DNA of 53,776 nt from an uncultured Lachnospiraceae bacterium (GCA_910586705.1 CAJUJK010000026.1:1-53776); one strand, 5' to 3'; numbered from the stretch's first letter, positions 1-8,423 are shown. The notes: generated by a model not told the origin, from the sequence alone. A program made the numbers and translations.

Positions 1-38
1 TCAGGAACTTCTACTCTATTGGTCTTGTTGCTTGCCAT
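1..38 (-). CDS. Start of a probable alpha/beta-type small acid-soluble spore protein (partial)
   Basis: Only the first 12 codons are in the window; the gene runs off the left edge. The ATG at 36-38 follows a strong GGAGGTG ribosome site at 46-52 with 7 nt spacing. The peptide reads MASNKTNRVEVP and then an Asp or Glu codon. A short Asn/Lys-rich leader followed by V-P-E is how many Lachnospiraceae alpha/beta SASPs begin; those proteins coat spore DNA. Twelve residues cannot prove this, so the name is an inference. It would fit an endospore former. Confidence 0.5.
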   Translation of the reverse strand, partial: MASNKTNRVEVP

Positions 39-208
39 TTCTTTTCACCTCCGAAATACTTTGAATCTTTTGATTCTTTATCTATATTTGAGACAAGCGC
101 ATTCTCCGTGCGCCTGTCCGTCGGTTTTGTCCGCTTAAAGCACACTTTGTTTGCCGCTTATCTTGATGTTAGTATGTTCGGATGGGATGAAAATATAATG
201 GAAACTTT

Positions 209-757
209 TTACATGTAAACGATTTTTTTGCCCATCGCGTCCGCCGCCTCTTTCCCCTGCAGCTTTTCCAGAATCGCAAGCCCGAAGGGAATCGCCGCGC
301 CCATGCCGCGCCCCGTGATGATATTGCCGTCGATTACAGCCGGCTCCTGCTTCACGTCCGCGCCATCCAGCTGGCTTTCCATATCGGGGAAGGAACACGC
401 CTTCTTTCCTTTTAAATGCCCGCGATGTCCCAGAATCGAAGGCGCCGCGCAGACAGCCGCCACGGTCTTGCCCGCCTTCACAAAAGCATCCACCTGCTCC
501 ATCAGCGCCTCACATGCCTCAAGGTTCTTCGTGCCCGGCATCCCGCCCGGCAGGACGATCACATCCGTCTCATCAAAATTCACTTCTGAGAGAACCTTGT
601 CCATCGTCACTTCCACACCGTGGGAGCTTGCGACACGCCGCTCGTCCGTGATGGACACCATGGCGATCTCCTCGCCCGCGCGCCGCAGGATGTCCACCAC
701 CGTCAGCGCCTCGATCTCCTCATAACCTGTTGCGAAAAAAATTGCTGTTTTGCTCAT
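209..757 (-). CDS. DJ-1/PfpI (ThiJ/YajL-like) family protein
   Basis: Cytosolic 182-residue protein of the usual length for single-domain DJ-1/YajL proteins. Near the N-terminus ATGYEEIEALTVVDILRRAG gives the strand-turn with the conserved Glu. VLPGGMPGTKNL is the glycine-rich loop, and VCAAPS carries the nucleophile-elbow cysteine. Near the C-terminus are VIDGNIITGRGMGAA and a final FGLAILEKL helix. Family roles include repair of glyoxal-modified proteins, chaperone activity and oxidative-stress protection; the exact substrate cannot be read from sequence. AGGAGGAACGC precedes the ATG, and only 12 nt separate it from the DUF4143 gene upstream, so the two are probably co-transcribed. Confidence 0.9.
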   Translation of the reverse strand: MSKTAIFFATGYEEIEALTVVDILRRAGEEIAMVSITDERRVASSHGVEVTMDKVLSEVNFDETDVIVLPGGMPGTKNLEACEALMEQVDAFVKAGKTVAAVCAAPSILGHRGHLKGKKACSFPDMESQLDGADVKQEPAVIDGNIITGRGMGAAIPFGLAILEKLQGKEAADAMGKKIVYM

Positions 758-769
758 GCGTTCCTCCTT

Positions 770-2044
770 TCAATCCTTCAAGCAGCCAATCGGCACTACA
801 TACACGCCATCCTGCCGCCGATAAGCATAATTGCCAACCCCAATCAACACCATCAAAAAAGCGGGACTCTTCATTTTGGTCGTATCAATTTTGTTCCCTA
901 ACTTTTTGAGGTTTTCCGCGCCTTCCTCAATCAGTTTGTCCCCGCCAAGCTTTATTTCAACCAAACCATAAGTGCCATCACGCAAATGAAGCACCGCATC
1001 GCATTCCAATCCTGTTTTATCCCGAAAATGATACACGTTGCCATTTAATACATCGGCAAATACCCTTAAATCGCGGATACACATTGTTTCAAACAACAGT
1101 CCGAATGTGTTCAAATCTTCCATCAAATCCTGCGGTCCAAGTCCCAATGCCGCAGCTGCGATAGACGAATCGACAAAATAACGGGTGTTAGATGTCCGAA
1201 TAGCGGTTTTAGAACGAAGATTCGGATTCCAAGCCTCCATTTCCTCAATCACAAATATCTTTTTTAACGCATTGATGTAAGAATAAACGGTATCCCCATC
1301 GAAAGTCTCCGCTTCATTAACCGCAATATCCTTGCAGATCAATGTGTTTGACACCTGCGCCCCTTGATTCCTCGCATAAGAACGCATCAGCCGCTTCACA
1401 CGTTCAGGATTTCTGGAAATGCCGTCCGCGCGGGATATATCTGATTTTACAACGGCATCGTAATAATCAAATGCCTGTTCCAGCGCAAGTTCTCCCTCCA
1501 GATCCGTAGCCCTAGGCCACCCCCCGCGGCATACAAGAAACGCCAATCGATTCAGATCAAGCGCATTTTCTCCATCAATCTGATTTGGTGTTTCAAACAA
1601 TGTTTTCAGACTCACTTCTCCCGTTGAATCCAACGATTCATATAAACTCATAGGCCGCATCAGCACCCATGAAAACCGGCCTGTTCCCGTGTGATGAATG
1701 TGTTCATAAGAAGCAGGAACCGACGAGCCTGTTAAGATAAATTGTCCAAATTCATCCCGATGATCCACTTCAAACCTTACCGCATCCCATAATTTCGGTG
1801 CAATCTGCCATTCATCGATCAGCCTCGGAATCTCACCTTTCAAAAGTCTTTTTGGATTGATTTCCGCCATTGTCAGATTTTGTTCTTCTTTTTCCGGGTC
1901 AGCCATATAAAGAATACTTCCCGCCACCTGCTCAGCCGTTGTTGTCTTTCCGCACCATTTAGGACCTTCGATCAATACAGCGCCCTTTCCCTGTAAACGC
2001 TTTTTCAGTATTTCATCCGCAATTCTCGCTTTGTATTTTTTCAA
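770..2044 (-). CDS. AAA family ATPase with DUF4143 domain
   Basis: Orphan ATPase of the AAA_14/DUF4143 family. The Walker A motif is GPKWCGKTTTA, LIDEWQ serves as Walker B, and the sensor-type strand FILTGSS follows. The C-terminal half is the DUF4143 region, with a nuclease-like element GLECDAVLHLRDGTYGLVEIK near the end. The biological role is unknown; these genes are abundant in gut Clostridia and Bacteroidia. I prefer the TTG at 2042-2044, because MKKYKARIADEILKKRL is the family's usual beginning and an AAGGGG element lies about 11 nt upstream. An in-frame ATG at 2071 and a GTG at 2113 are alternatives. Three 22-23 bp direct repeats lie just upstream (2139-2198). Confidence 0.85.
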   Translation of the reverse strand: MKKYKARIADEILKKRLQGKGAVLIEGPKWCGKTTTAEQVAGSILYMADPEKEEQNLTMAEINPKRLLKGEIPRLIDEWQIAPKLWDAVRFEVDHRDEFGQFILTGSSVPASYEHIHHTGTGRFSWVLMRPMSLYESLDSTGEVSLKTLFETPNQIDGENALDLNRLAFLVCRGGWPRATDLEGELALEQAFDYYDAVVKSDISRADGISRNPERVKRLMRSYARNQGAQVSNTLICKDIAVNEAETFDGDTVYSYINALKKIFVIEEMEAWNPNLRSKTAIRTSNTRYFVDSSIAAAALGLGPQDLMEDLNTFGLLFETMCIRDLRVFADVLNGNVYHFRDKTGLECDAVLHLRDGTYGLVEIKLGGDKLIEEGAENLKKLGNKIDTTKMKSPAFLMVLIGVGNYAYRRQDGVYVVPIGCLKD

Positions 2045-2103
2045 TGCGGAACAGTCCCCTTCCCATATCATTCTATCGTTAGTATACCCTTTTACAATAA
2101 GAA

Positions 2104-2358
2104 TTACAACCACGTTCGGCAGTATGACCGCAAATTATTCGGTAATTTGGCTTGATATTTTTCGGTAATTTGGCTGTAATTTTTTCTGTGATTTGGCTGC
2201 TCCGACAGTTTTAATTTATTGATTCCCTGAGAGACCAGCCATGTCGCCAACTCAGCCAGCCGCTCTAACGGAATCTTCCGCCCATCCGCCACCCACTGTG
2301 AATAAATAAAGATAATACTTCCCCGCAGATATGCGTCAAATGCCGTAAACCCTCCTAT
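2104..2358 (-). pseudogene. Headless 3' remnant of a regulator-like gene (possibly TetR C-terminus)
   Basis: An open frame of 85 codons starts right after the MATE stop codon (2359-2361) and is in frame with it. It reads AFDAYLRGSIIFIYSQWVAD, then GRKIPLERLAELATWLVSQG. This helical, Trp-containing stretch resembles the C-terminal ligand domain of TetR-type regulators, but no DNA-binding half, ATG or complete family match is present. A GGAGGG element sits upstream with only ATT at start distance; a GTG at 2292 could give 62 residues. The last part is made of the 22-bp repeats. I read it as the leftover of a gene whose 5' part was lost when it joined the MATE gene; the TetR label is tentative. 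Confidence 0.4.
2139..2198. repeat. Three short direct repeats, period 22-23 bp
   Basis: On the plus strand TTCGGTAATTTGGCT occurs at 2139-2153 and exactly again at 2161-2175. A diverged copy, TTCTGTGATTTGGCT, lies at 2184-2198. The period is 22-23 bp, two helical turns, directly upstream of the DUF4143 ATPase. They may be operator iterons for that gene, or simply degenerate 3' sequence of the disrupted gene beside them, since they are inside its open frame. Confidence 0.6.
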
Positions 2359-3696
2359 TTATTTTTCACCATATGTACCGCCCCGCCGCATCAACACAAT
2401 TCCCGTCACATCCGCAAGCGCCCAGCCGATAGGAATCGCCCACCAGATACCGGGCACGCCGATTGCCGGATGCGCCGCCAGAACATATGCCAGCACAACC
2501 CGCGTTCCAAGGGAAATCACCGTCAGCACAAGGGACACGCCCGGTCTGTTAACGCCCCGGAAATACCCGTACAACAGGAACAGGACGCCGATACCGATAT
2601 AGAAAGCGCCCTCGATGCGCAGATACTGCATACCGATTTCTATGATTTCTGTCTCTCCGGCATCCACAAAAATCAGCATGAGAAACCTTGCAAACGCAAA
2701 TACCAGAATCGAAATCACCCCGCAGAAAGCGGCGGAAACCGTCATCGCCTTCCTCGTTCCCCGCTTTACCCGCTCCAGCTGTCCCGCGCCGAAATTCTGA
2801 GAAATGAAAATGGAGTAGGCATTGCCGAACTCCTGCGCCGGCATGTAAGCGAACGTGTCAATTTTAACCGTAGCCGCAAAAGCCGCCATCACCGCGGGAC
2901 CGAAGCTGTTGACAAGGCTCTGCACCATCAGAATCCCGAAATTCATCACCGACTGCTGCACCCCCGTCATTAGGGAATAGCCGCAGATTTCCCCAACCGG
3001 CTTTTCCTCCCGCAGGAAGCGTTTCAGAGAAAACCGATAATACGGCTCCTTCTTCCACAGATATACGCCGAGTCCCAGCCCGGAAACCGCCTGCGCGATC
3101 ACCGTCGCCTCCGCCGCCCCGGAAAGTCCCCGTTTCAAACTGCACACAAAAAATAAATCAAGCGCAATATTCAGCGCCGACGCCGCCCCCAGAAAGTACA
3201 GCGGCGCGACGGAATTTCCAAGCGCACGCAGCAGGAAAGCAAAATAATTATATAGGAAGATAAAGAAAATCCCCCAAAAGACAACCGCCAGATATTCCCT
3301 TGTCATTTCATAAAGTTCCGCGGGCGTGCGAAGCAGCGTAAGAATCGGATGCATCAGCGCCTGCGAAAAAAAAGTGAGCGCAACCGCCAGCACACCAATC
3401 AGCACAAAAGCCGTCTGCGCGCAGATGCGCACCCTCTCTTTGTCTCCTTTTCCTATATAATAGGAAAAGACAGCGCCGCCTCCCATACTAAGACCAATCA
3501 GCAGAGAGTTTAAAAACGTCATCAGCGCGTAGGATGAGCCCACCGCCGCCAGCGCGTCCGCACCCACAAATTTTCCCACCACCCATGTGTCCGCAATATT
3601 GTAGCACTGTTGCAGCAGATTTCCTAAAATCATCGGCGCCGCGAACACAAGCAGCGATTTTGTCACATTACCTTTTGTCAAATCCTGATTTATCAT
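2359..3696 (-). CDS. MATE family efflux transporter
   Basis: Integral membrane exporter of 445 residues with about 12 hydrophobic segments. The N-terminal MATE signature is clear: INQDLTKGNVTKSLLVFAAP followed by MILGNLLQQCYNIADTWVVG and KFVGADALAAVG. Family members expel drugs or metabolites in exchange for Na+ or H+; the substrate is unknown. The ATG at 3694-3696 has only a weak ribosome site. The gene follows the truncated acetyltransferase after 36 nt on the same strand. A probable regulator remnant follows its stop in frame, so this pump may have lost its local control. It is one of two MATE genes in the window (compare 50935-52278). Confidence 0.93.
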   Translation of the reverse strand: MINQDLTKGNVTKSLLVFAAPMILGNLLQQCYNIADTWVVGKFVGADALAAVGSSYALMTFLNSLLIGLSMGGGAVFSYYIGKGDKERVRICAQTAFVLIGVLAVALTFFSQALMHPILTLLRTPAELYEMTREYLAVVFWGIFFIFLYNYFAFLLRALGNSVAPLYFLGAASALNIALDLFFVCSLKRGLSGAAEATVIAQAVSGLGLGVYLWKKEPYYRFSLKRFLREEKPVGEICGYSLMTGVQQSVMNFGILMVQSLVNSFGPAVMAAFAATVKIDTFAYMPAQEFGNAYSIFISQNFGAGQLERVKRGTRKAMTVSAAFCGVISILVFAFARFLMLIFVDAGETEIIEIGMQYLRIEGAFYIGIGVLFLLYGYFRGVNRPGVSLVLTVISLGTRVVLAYVLAAHPAIGVPGIWWAIPIGWALADVTGIVLMRRGGTYGEK

Positions 3697-3732
3697 ATCT
3701 CTATACGCTCATCTTATACCGACACTGTCTCT

Positions 3733-4056
3733 CTAAAACAGCAAATACCAGAAAACCGCAAATTCGTCATTGTCAAAGTTCCTGTAAAGCATCGTATTGA
3801 CTGCTCCGATTACAAAGCCGCACTTTGCATAAAACCGACATGCCAGCAGATTATTGTCCTGTGTTTCCAATGCCAGACCTTTTAAATCGGAACGTTTCGC
3901 CCATTCGACCGCCTTCTGTATTAAAGAGGCGCCAATTCCCTGCCCCCTGCTCAATTTCGCAACACAGATATCCTCAATATAGGCATACTTGTTCCAATCT
4001 TTCCTAAGTACAATTTGTCCCACGCATTCCGTATCCGAAAAGGCTAAGAAAATCAT
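3733..4056 (-). pseudogene. GNAT acetyltransferase, SatA-like, N-terminal part missing
   Basis: The 107 residues match the C-terminal part of SatA-type streptothricin acetyltransferases: WNKYAYIEDICVAKLSRGQG (acetyl-CoA loop RGQGIG), GLALETQDNNLLACRFYAKC, then GFVIGAVNTMLYRNF and an aromatic FAVFWY tail. Normal SatA proteins are about 170-180 residues, so roughly the first 70 are missing. The only start is an ATG whose last bases overlap the stop of the preceding aldo/keto reductase frame (ATGA, 4053-4056). The join looks like a deletion boundary. The acetyl-CoA fold core is largely present, but the N-terminal substrate-side helices are not, so activity is doubtful. Confidence 0.75.
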
Positions 4057-5045
4057 CCCTCCAGAATCTCATCAATTTCCCGTCTCTCCTCCTCACCAAA
4101 AGACGTATTCCCAATCATCCCGATATTATCCATCACCTGCGCCGGACGCGACGCGCCGATCAGCACGCTGGTGATATCGCCGTCCCTGAGAATCCACGCC
4201 AGCGCCATCTGTGCCAAAGACTGTCCTCTCCGAGCGGCAAGCGCATTCAGTTTTCCGATTTTTTGAAGCATGTCTTCTGTTATGGTGCTCTCCTGTAAAA
4301 AGCGTCCGTCTGCCCGCGCACGGCTGTCTTCCGGAATACCATGCAGATAGCGGTCTGTGAGAAGCCCTTGTGCCAGCGGCGAAAAGGTGATCACACCAAT
4401 CCCGTGAGCCGCCGCATAGTCCTTGAGCCCGTCCTTCTCAATCGTCCGGTCAAGCATGGAGTATTTTCTCTGGTTAATAATAAACGGCGTTCCCATCTGC
4501 TTAAAAAGGGCGGCAATCGCCTCCGTCTGCTCTCTGTCATAGTTGGAAATGCCCACATACAGCGCCTTTCCGCTTCTGACTATGCCGTCCAGCGCTCTTG
4601 CCGTTTCCTAAAGAGGCGTCTCTGGATCGGGTCTGTGATGGTAATAGATATCCACATACTCCAAACCCATGCGGCGCAGGCTCTGATCCAGACTTGCAAC
4701 CAGATATTTCTTACTGCCCCAGTTTCCATAAGGACCCGGCCACATATCATATCCGGCTTTCGTGGAAATCACCAGCTCGTCCCGATAAATCCCCAGACTC
4801 TTTTTCAGAATCCTTCCGAAATTTTCCTCCGCCGCACCGTACACAGGTCCATAGTTATTTGCCAGATCAAAATGCGTGATCCCATGGTCGAAAGCCGTAT
4901 GGCACACCGCCTCCATGTTTTCAAAGTTTCCATTGGAACCAAAATTATGCCATAAGCCCAGAGAAACCGCCGGAAGCAGAAGTCCGCTGCTGCCACAACG
5001 GCGATAGGGCATCGTTTCATATCTCTTTTCGTCTGCAATATACAT
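4053..5045 (-). pseudogene. Aldo/keto reductase (YghZ/MgrA-like) interrupted by one in-frame amber codon
   Basis: Read straight through, this is a 330-residue aldo/keto reductase of normal length. It has the start YRRCGSSGLLLPAVSLGLWH, the catalytic Asp/Tyr region FDLANNYGPVYGAAEENFG, the Lys strand VISTKAGYDMW and the His segment DIYYHHRPDPETPL. A single TAG at 4608-4610 follows that Leu and precedes ETARALDGIVRSGKALYVGI; most relatives have Glu there (GAG to TAG is one base). Both halves are in the same frame with no other defect. An ATG at 4554-4556 could restart a C-terminal piece. The promoter at 5085-5113 and the GGGAGGT site at 5051-5057 are intact, which suggests recent inactivation. 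Confidence 0.85.
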
Positions 5046-5084
5046 CTAATACCTCCCTATTGAAAATCAACAGTTATCTCCGTT

Positions 5085-5113
5085 ATCTTAACATATATGA
5101 CCGGCACAGACAA
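5085..5113 (-). promoter_or_regulatory. Sigma-A promoter of the aldo/keto reductase
   Basis: On the minus strand TTGTCT (5108-5113) and TAAGAT (5085-5090) are separated by 17 nt. The start point would be about 35 nt upstream of the ATG at 5045. Confidence 0.55.
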
Positions 5114-5185
5114 CCATGCGCTTTTCGCACAAACTACCAGTTTATATCCAAACGCCACATGAAAAATCCAGAAAACAGACAGGAC

Positions 5186-5214
5186 TTTACACCGTCATCG
5201 AATCCCCTTATAAT
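5186..5214 (+). promoter_or_regulatory. Sigma-A promoter of the CYTH gene
   Basis: TTTACA (5186-5191), a 17 nt spacer and a perfect TATAAT (5209-5214). Transcription would start near 5221, giving a leader of about 60 nt before the ATG at 5283. Confidence 0.8.
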
Positions 5215-5282
5215 AGAGACCGTCAATGAATATTTGTAAATAGAGGTATGAAATAAAACAGCCGAATCGAAAGGACCCCACA

Positions 5283-5783
5283 ATGGAAATCGAACGCAAA
5301 TTCACAGTCAGAACCCTGCCGGTCAATCTATCCTCCTACCCCTGCCGCATCATCGAGCAGGCTTATCTGAACACTGACCCGGTTGTCAGAATCCGCAGGG
5401 AGGACAACTCCTACTATCTGACCTACAAAGGAAAAGGACTGCTCGCCAGAGAGGAGTACAATCTCCCCCTAAACGAAGCGTCCTACTATCACCTGCGGGA
5501 GAAGGCAGACGGAAATATCATTTCCAAAAAACGGTATGTCATTCCCATCGAGCATCCGCAGTTTAACCCGACATATGTGTCGTCAGCGGGAAATTTAATT
5601 GACCAGCTCAGTCTGTGCGTGGAACTGGATATCTTTGAACCGCCCTTCGCCCCTCTTATCATCGCGGAAGTGGAGTTCCCGGACAAAGAAACGGCGGAAG
5701 CGTTTCTCCCTCTCGACTGGTTTAGTCAAGACGTCACAAACGATCCCGCCTATCATAATTCTAATCTGAGCAAGGCCCGGTAG
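5283..5783 (+). CDS. CYTH domain protein (triphosphate tunnel enzyme family)
   Basis: Cytosolic 166-residue single CYTH domain. It opens with MEIERKFTV, the ExExK signature of triphosphate tunnel metalloenzymes (Glu2, Glu4, Lys6). RIRREDNSYYLTYKGKG and the later ELDIFEPPFAPLIIAEVEFP supply the basic and acidic strands of the tunnel. Family members hydrolyse tripolyphosphate or nucleoside triphosphates, or make cAMP in a few cases; an inorganic triphosphatase role is most likely for a stand-alone bacterial copy. AAAGGA lies 7 nt before the ATG. Its last 23 bp overlap tail-to-tail with the LacI-type regulator on the other strand. Confidence 0.88.
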   Translation: MEIERKFTVRTLPVNLSSYPCRIIEQAYLNTDPVVRIRREDNSYYLTYKGKGLLAREEYNLPLNEASYYHLREKADGNIISKKRYVIPIEHPQFNPTYVSSAGNLIDQLSLCVELDIFEPPFAPLIIAEVEFPDKETAEAFLPLDWFSQDVTNDPAYHNSNLSKAR

Positions 5784-6795
5784 AATCCCTCTCCACCAGT
5801 TCCGCAGGGAGGACGATCTGCTGGTGCTCCTTGCGTCCTCCGATCACATCCAGAAGAAGGCGGATCGTCTTTTTGGCGATCTCCTCCACCGGCTGTTTCA
5901 TCGTCGTCAGCTTCGGATTGTAATACTCTCCCATCTCAATACCGTCATACCCGGCAACCGAAATATCCTCGGGAATCCTTTTGCCTGCCTCCAGCACGGC
6001 GCGGCATACGCCGATTGCAAGCGAGTCCGACACCGCATAAATCGCTGTGACCTCCGCATCGGATTCCAGAAGCTTTTTCGCGGTCAGATAGCCGTTTTCC
6101 ATGGAATAGTGATCCATGTCTTCGCGGACATAGCAGATCAGTTCTTCCGGCGCCTCAAGCTTTCGCTTCGCGTAAGCCTCCCGGTACCCCTGTGTCCGCA
6201 GATTACCGATGGGTCCCTTCTCCTCCGTGATCAGGGCAATCTTCCTGTGTCCAAGCCCTAACAGGTACCCGGTCATCTTCTCGCTCTCACGCCTGTCATC
6301 CACCGCAATATTGGAAAATTCCACTTTGCCGACCCGGTCTGAAATATTGACTCCTATGGTACTGAAAATAAAAGGCACCTTCAGATTTTCCAGCTTTTCC
6401 TCCGTATGTTCAAACAGACCACCCAGAAATACGATTCCCCGGAGCCTTTTTTCTTTCTCCAGTTCCAATGCCACGTCGATCTCATCCTCCTGCTCTTCCA
6501 CATGCCTGAGGACAAGCGCATATCTGCTCCGCTGTGTCTCCTCCTCGATAATCTTGATCATGCCGCTGAACAGCGGATTCGTAATTCCCTTCACCAACAC
6601 GGCGATACATTTGGCATCCGTCCTCTTTAAGTTTCTGGCGCTGTTATTCGGAATAAAACCCGTCTGGTCAATCACTTCCAGAATCTTTTTTTTCGTCTCC
6701 GGATTGATGTCCGGATGATTGTTGATTGCACGGGAGACCGTACTGACGCCCACGCCGCATTCTTTCGCTATGTCCTTTATCGTAATTTCCGCCAT
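5761..6795 (-). CDS. LacI family transcriptional regulator, probable maltodextrin regulator
   Basis: Standard LacI-type protein of 344 residues. The N-terminal helix-turn-helix is ITIKDIAKECGVGVSTVSRA, followed by hinge helix NNSARNLKR and a periplasmic-binding-like effector domain (IAVLVKGITNPLFSGMI; DGIEMGEYYNPKLTTMKQP at the C-terminal side). The start is the ATG at 6793-6795, with GGCGGGGG about 6 nt upstream; the frame stays open to 6834 but those residues do not fit the family. Lying directly downstream of malQ and the sugar ABC operon, it most likely represses them through the CG-centred palindromes at 11908-11956 and perhaps 8453-8479. That assignment rests on location only. Confidence 0.9.
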   Translation of the reverse strand: MAEITIKDIAKECGVGVSTVSRAINNHPDINPETKKKILEVIDQTGFIPNNSARNLKRTDAKCIAVLVKGITNPLFSGMIKIIEEETQRSRYALVLRHVEEQEDEIDVALELEKEKRLRGIVFLGGLFEHTEEKLENLKVPFIFSTIGVNISDRVGKVEFSNIAVDDRRESEKMTGYLLGLGHRKIALITEEKGPIGNLRTQGYREAYAKRKLEAPEELICYVREDMDHYSMENGYLTAKKLLESDAEVTAIYAVSDSLAIGVCRAVLEAGKRIPEDISVAGYDGIEMGEYYNPKLTTMKQPVEEIAKKTIRLLLDVIGGRKEHQQIVLPAELVERDSTGPCSD

Positions 6796-6836
6796 CTGCA
6801 TCCCCCGCCGTATTCTCCGCCATCTCAATTCCATGC

Positions 6837-6940
6837 GGAGAATGCCTTGTTTTAGGCATTCTCCCGTGTGAGAAAAGTCTGCGCAGCAGACTTAGAACTT
6901 ATCCACAAAACAGCCGTTTCTGTGAGTGGTTAGGAGTTCT
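6837..6940. repeat. Composite palindromic element, family A copy 1
   Basis: Between malQ and the LacI gene. GGAGAATGCC (6837-6846) pairs with GGCATTCTCC (6855-6864) over an 8 nt loop. AAGTCTGC (6875-6882) pairs with GCAGACTT (6886-6893) over 3 nt. AGAACT (6894-6899) pairs with AGTTCT (6935-6940). The same GAATGCC hairpin plus AGAAGTTCT-type repeat recurs at 36850-36934 and 50831-50928. The element supplies the last codons of malQ and contains a perfect DnaA-box 9-mer, TTATCCACA, at 6899-6907. Confidence 0.7.
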
Positions 6941-8423
6941 TCTCGCACTGTGCCCTGCCGTAGAGCTTCGTCATCTCCAGAATCCGCGCCGCCAGTTCCT
7001 CCGTAAACTGCCCGGGCAGCATCCGCCACTTCCAGTTTGTCCCCAGCGTGGAAGGCATATTGGTTCTCGCCTCTGTCCCAAGCCCCAGATAATCCTGCAT
7101 CGGAATCACGCAGGTATCGGACACGCTTGCCATCGCCGCCCGGATAAACTCCCACTGGATGTCTTTATTCGTCTTTATGTTCAGATACTTCTTGGCAAAA
7201 GCCTTATCCCGGCGGTTCAGCTTCTCATACCAGCCCAGCGTCGTATCATTGTCGTGGGTTCCCGTGTAGACAATGCTGTTCGCCACGTAATTGTGAGGCA
7301 GGTAATCGCTCTCCTCTCTGGAGTCAAAAGCAAACTGCAAAATCTTCATGCCGGGATAGCCCGTCTTTTTCACCAGATTTATGACCGATTTGGTCAAAAA
7401 TCCGAGATCCTCCGCGATCACAGCCTTCTTTCCAAGCTTTGCCTTCATGGTCTGAAAGATATCGTAGCCGGGACCCTTCTCCCAGTTCCCGAACTGGGCC
7501 GTCTCGTCGCCAAAGGGAATGGAATAATACTCATCAAACCCTCTGAAATGGTCAATACGCACCACGTCGTACAGTTTATAGCAGTAGCCGATCCGCTTCA
7601 TCCACCACTCGTAATCCGTCTCCTTATGGTACTCCCAGCGGTACAGCGGGTTCCCCCAGAGCTGTCCCGTAGCAGAAAAGGCATCCGGCGGGCATCCCGC
7701 CACAGCCACGGGCGTCAGCGTATCATCCAGCTGGAATAATTCGGGATTCGCCCACGTATCCGAACTGTCAAACGCCACATAAATGGGAATATCCCCGATA
7801 ATCTCAATCTTCTTCTGATTTGCGTACTCTTTCAGCGCAAACCACTGTTTCGCGAAAAGATACTGCTGGAACTGGTAAAACGCCACTTCCTCCGCATATT
7901 TTTCCGCGTATTTCTTCATCGCCTCAGGCTTGCGCAGCCTGATATCCTCGTCCCACTCTGCCCAGCTCTTTCCGCCGAAAGCATTCTTCACCGCCATATA
8001 GAGGGCGTAGTCTTTCAGCCAATAGGCATTCTCCTCCACAAACTTCTGATATGCCTCGTCCTTCCCGATCTGGCTGTTCTCAAAAGCCGTCTTTAACACT
8101 TTGAACCGGGACAGATAAATCTTCTCATAATCGACATAAGCGTCGTCATCACCGAAATCATACTGCTCGCAGTCTTTCTTCGTAAGATACCCGTCCTCAA
8201 CCAGCGACTCCAGATCAATATAATAAGGATTTCCTGCAAAAGTGGAAAATGACTGATAGGGAGAATCCCCATAGCCCGTGGGACCAAGCGGCAGAATCTG
8301 CCAATAGGACTGCCCCGCTTCTTCTAACAGATCAATAAAGGTATATGCCTCTCTGGAAAACGCGCCGATCCCATACTTTGACGGGATGGCAGAAACAGGC
8401 AGCAAAACACCGCTCTTTCTCAT
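6930..8423 (-). CDS. malQ: 4-alpha-glucanotransferase (amylomaltase, GH77)
   Basis: Cytosolic disproportionating enzyme that transfers alpha-1,4-glucan chains between maltodextrins, releasing glucose. At 497 residues it is the usual length. GH77 landmarks are in order: LLPVSAIPSKYGIGAF start, GDIPIYVAFDSSDTW, the nucleophile Asp in VVRIDHFRGFDEYYSIP, the acid/base Glu in AVIAEDLGF, and the transition-state Asp in YTGTHDNDTT. The ATG at 8421-8423 gives the family start MRKSGVLLP; the frame is open upstream to 8516 without homologous residues. It follows the two permease genes and may also have its own promoter, since palindromes lie at 8453-8479. The final residues RAQCEKNS are encoded by the palindromic element. 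Confidence 0.95.
   Translation of the reverse strand: MRKSGVLLPVSAIPSKYGIGAFSREAYTFIDLLEEAGQSYWQILPLGPTGYGDSPYQSFSTFAGNPYYIDLESLVEDGYLTKKDCEQYDFGDDDAYVDYEKIYLSRFKVLKTAFENSQIGKDEAYQKFVEENAYWLKDYALYMAVKNAFGGKSWAEWDEDIRLRKPEAMKKYAEKYAEEVAFYQFQQYLFAKQWFALKEYANQKKIEIIGDIPIYVAFDSSDTWANPELFQLDDTLTPVAVAGCPPDAFSATGQLWGNPLYRWEYHKETDYEWWMKRIGYCYKLYDVVRIDHFRGFDEYYSIPFGDETAQFGNWEKGPGYDIFQTMKAKLGKKAVIAEDLGFLTKSVINLVKKTGYPGMKILQFAFDSREESDYLPHNYVANSIVYTGTHDNDTTLGWYEKLNRRDKAFAKKYLNIKTNKDIQWEFIRAAMASVSDTCVIPMQDYLGLGTEARTNMPSTLGTNWKWRMLPGQFTEELAARILEMTKLYGRAQCEKNS

Noticed and set aside
4608..4610. Pyrrolysine or programmed read-through at the amber codon
   Set aside because: The residue is not an active-site position, relatives have Glu, and no downstream stem or pyl gene is visible. 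Nonsense mutation is simpler.
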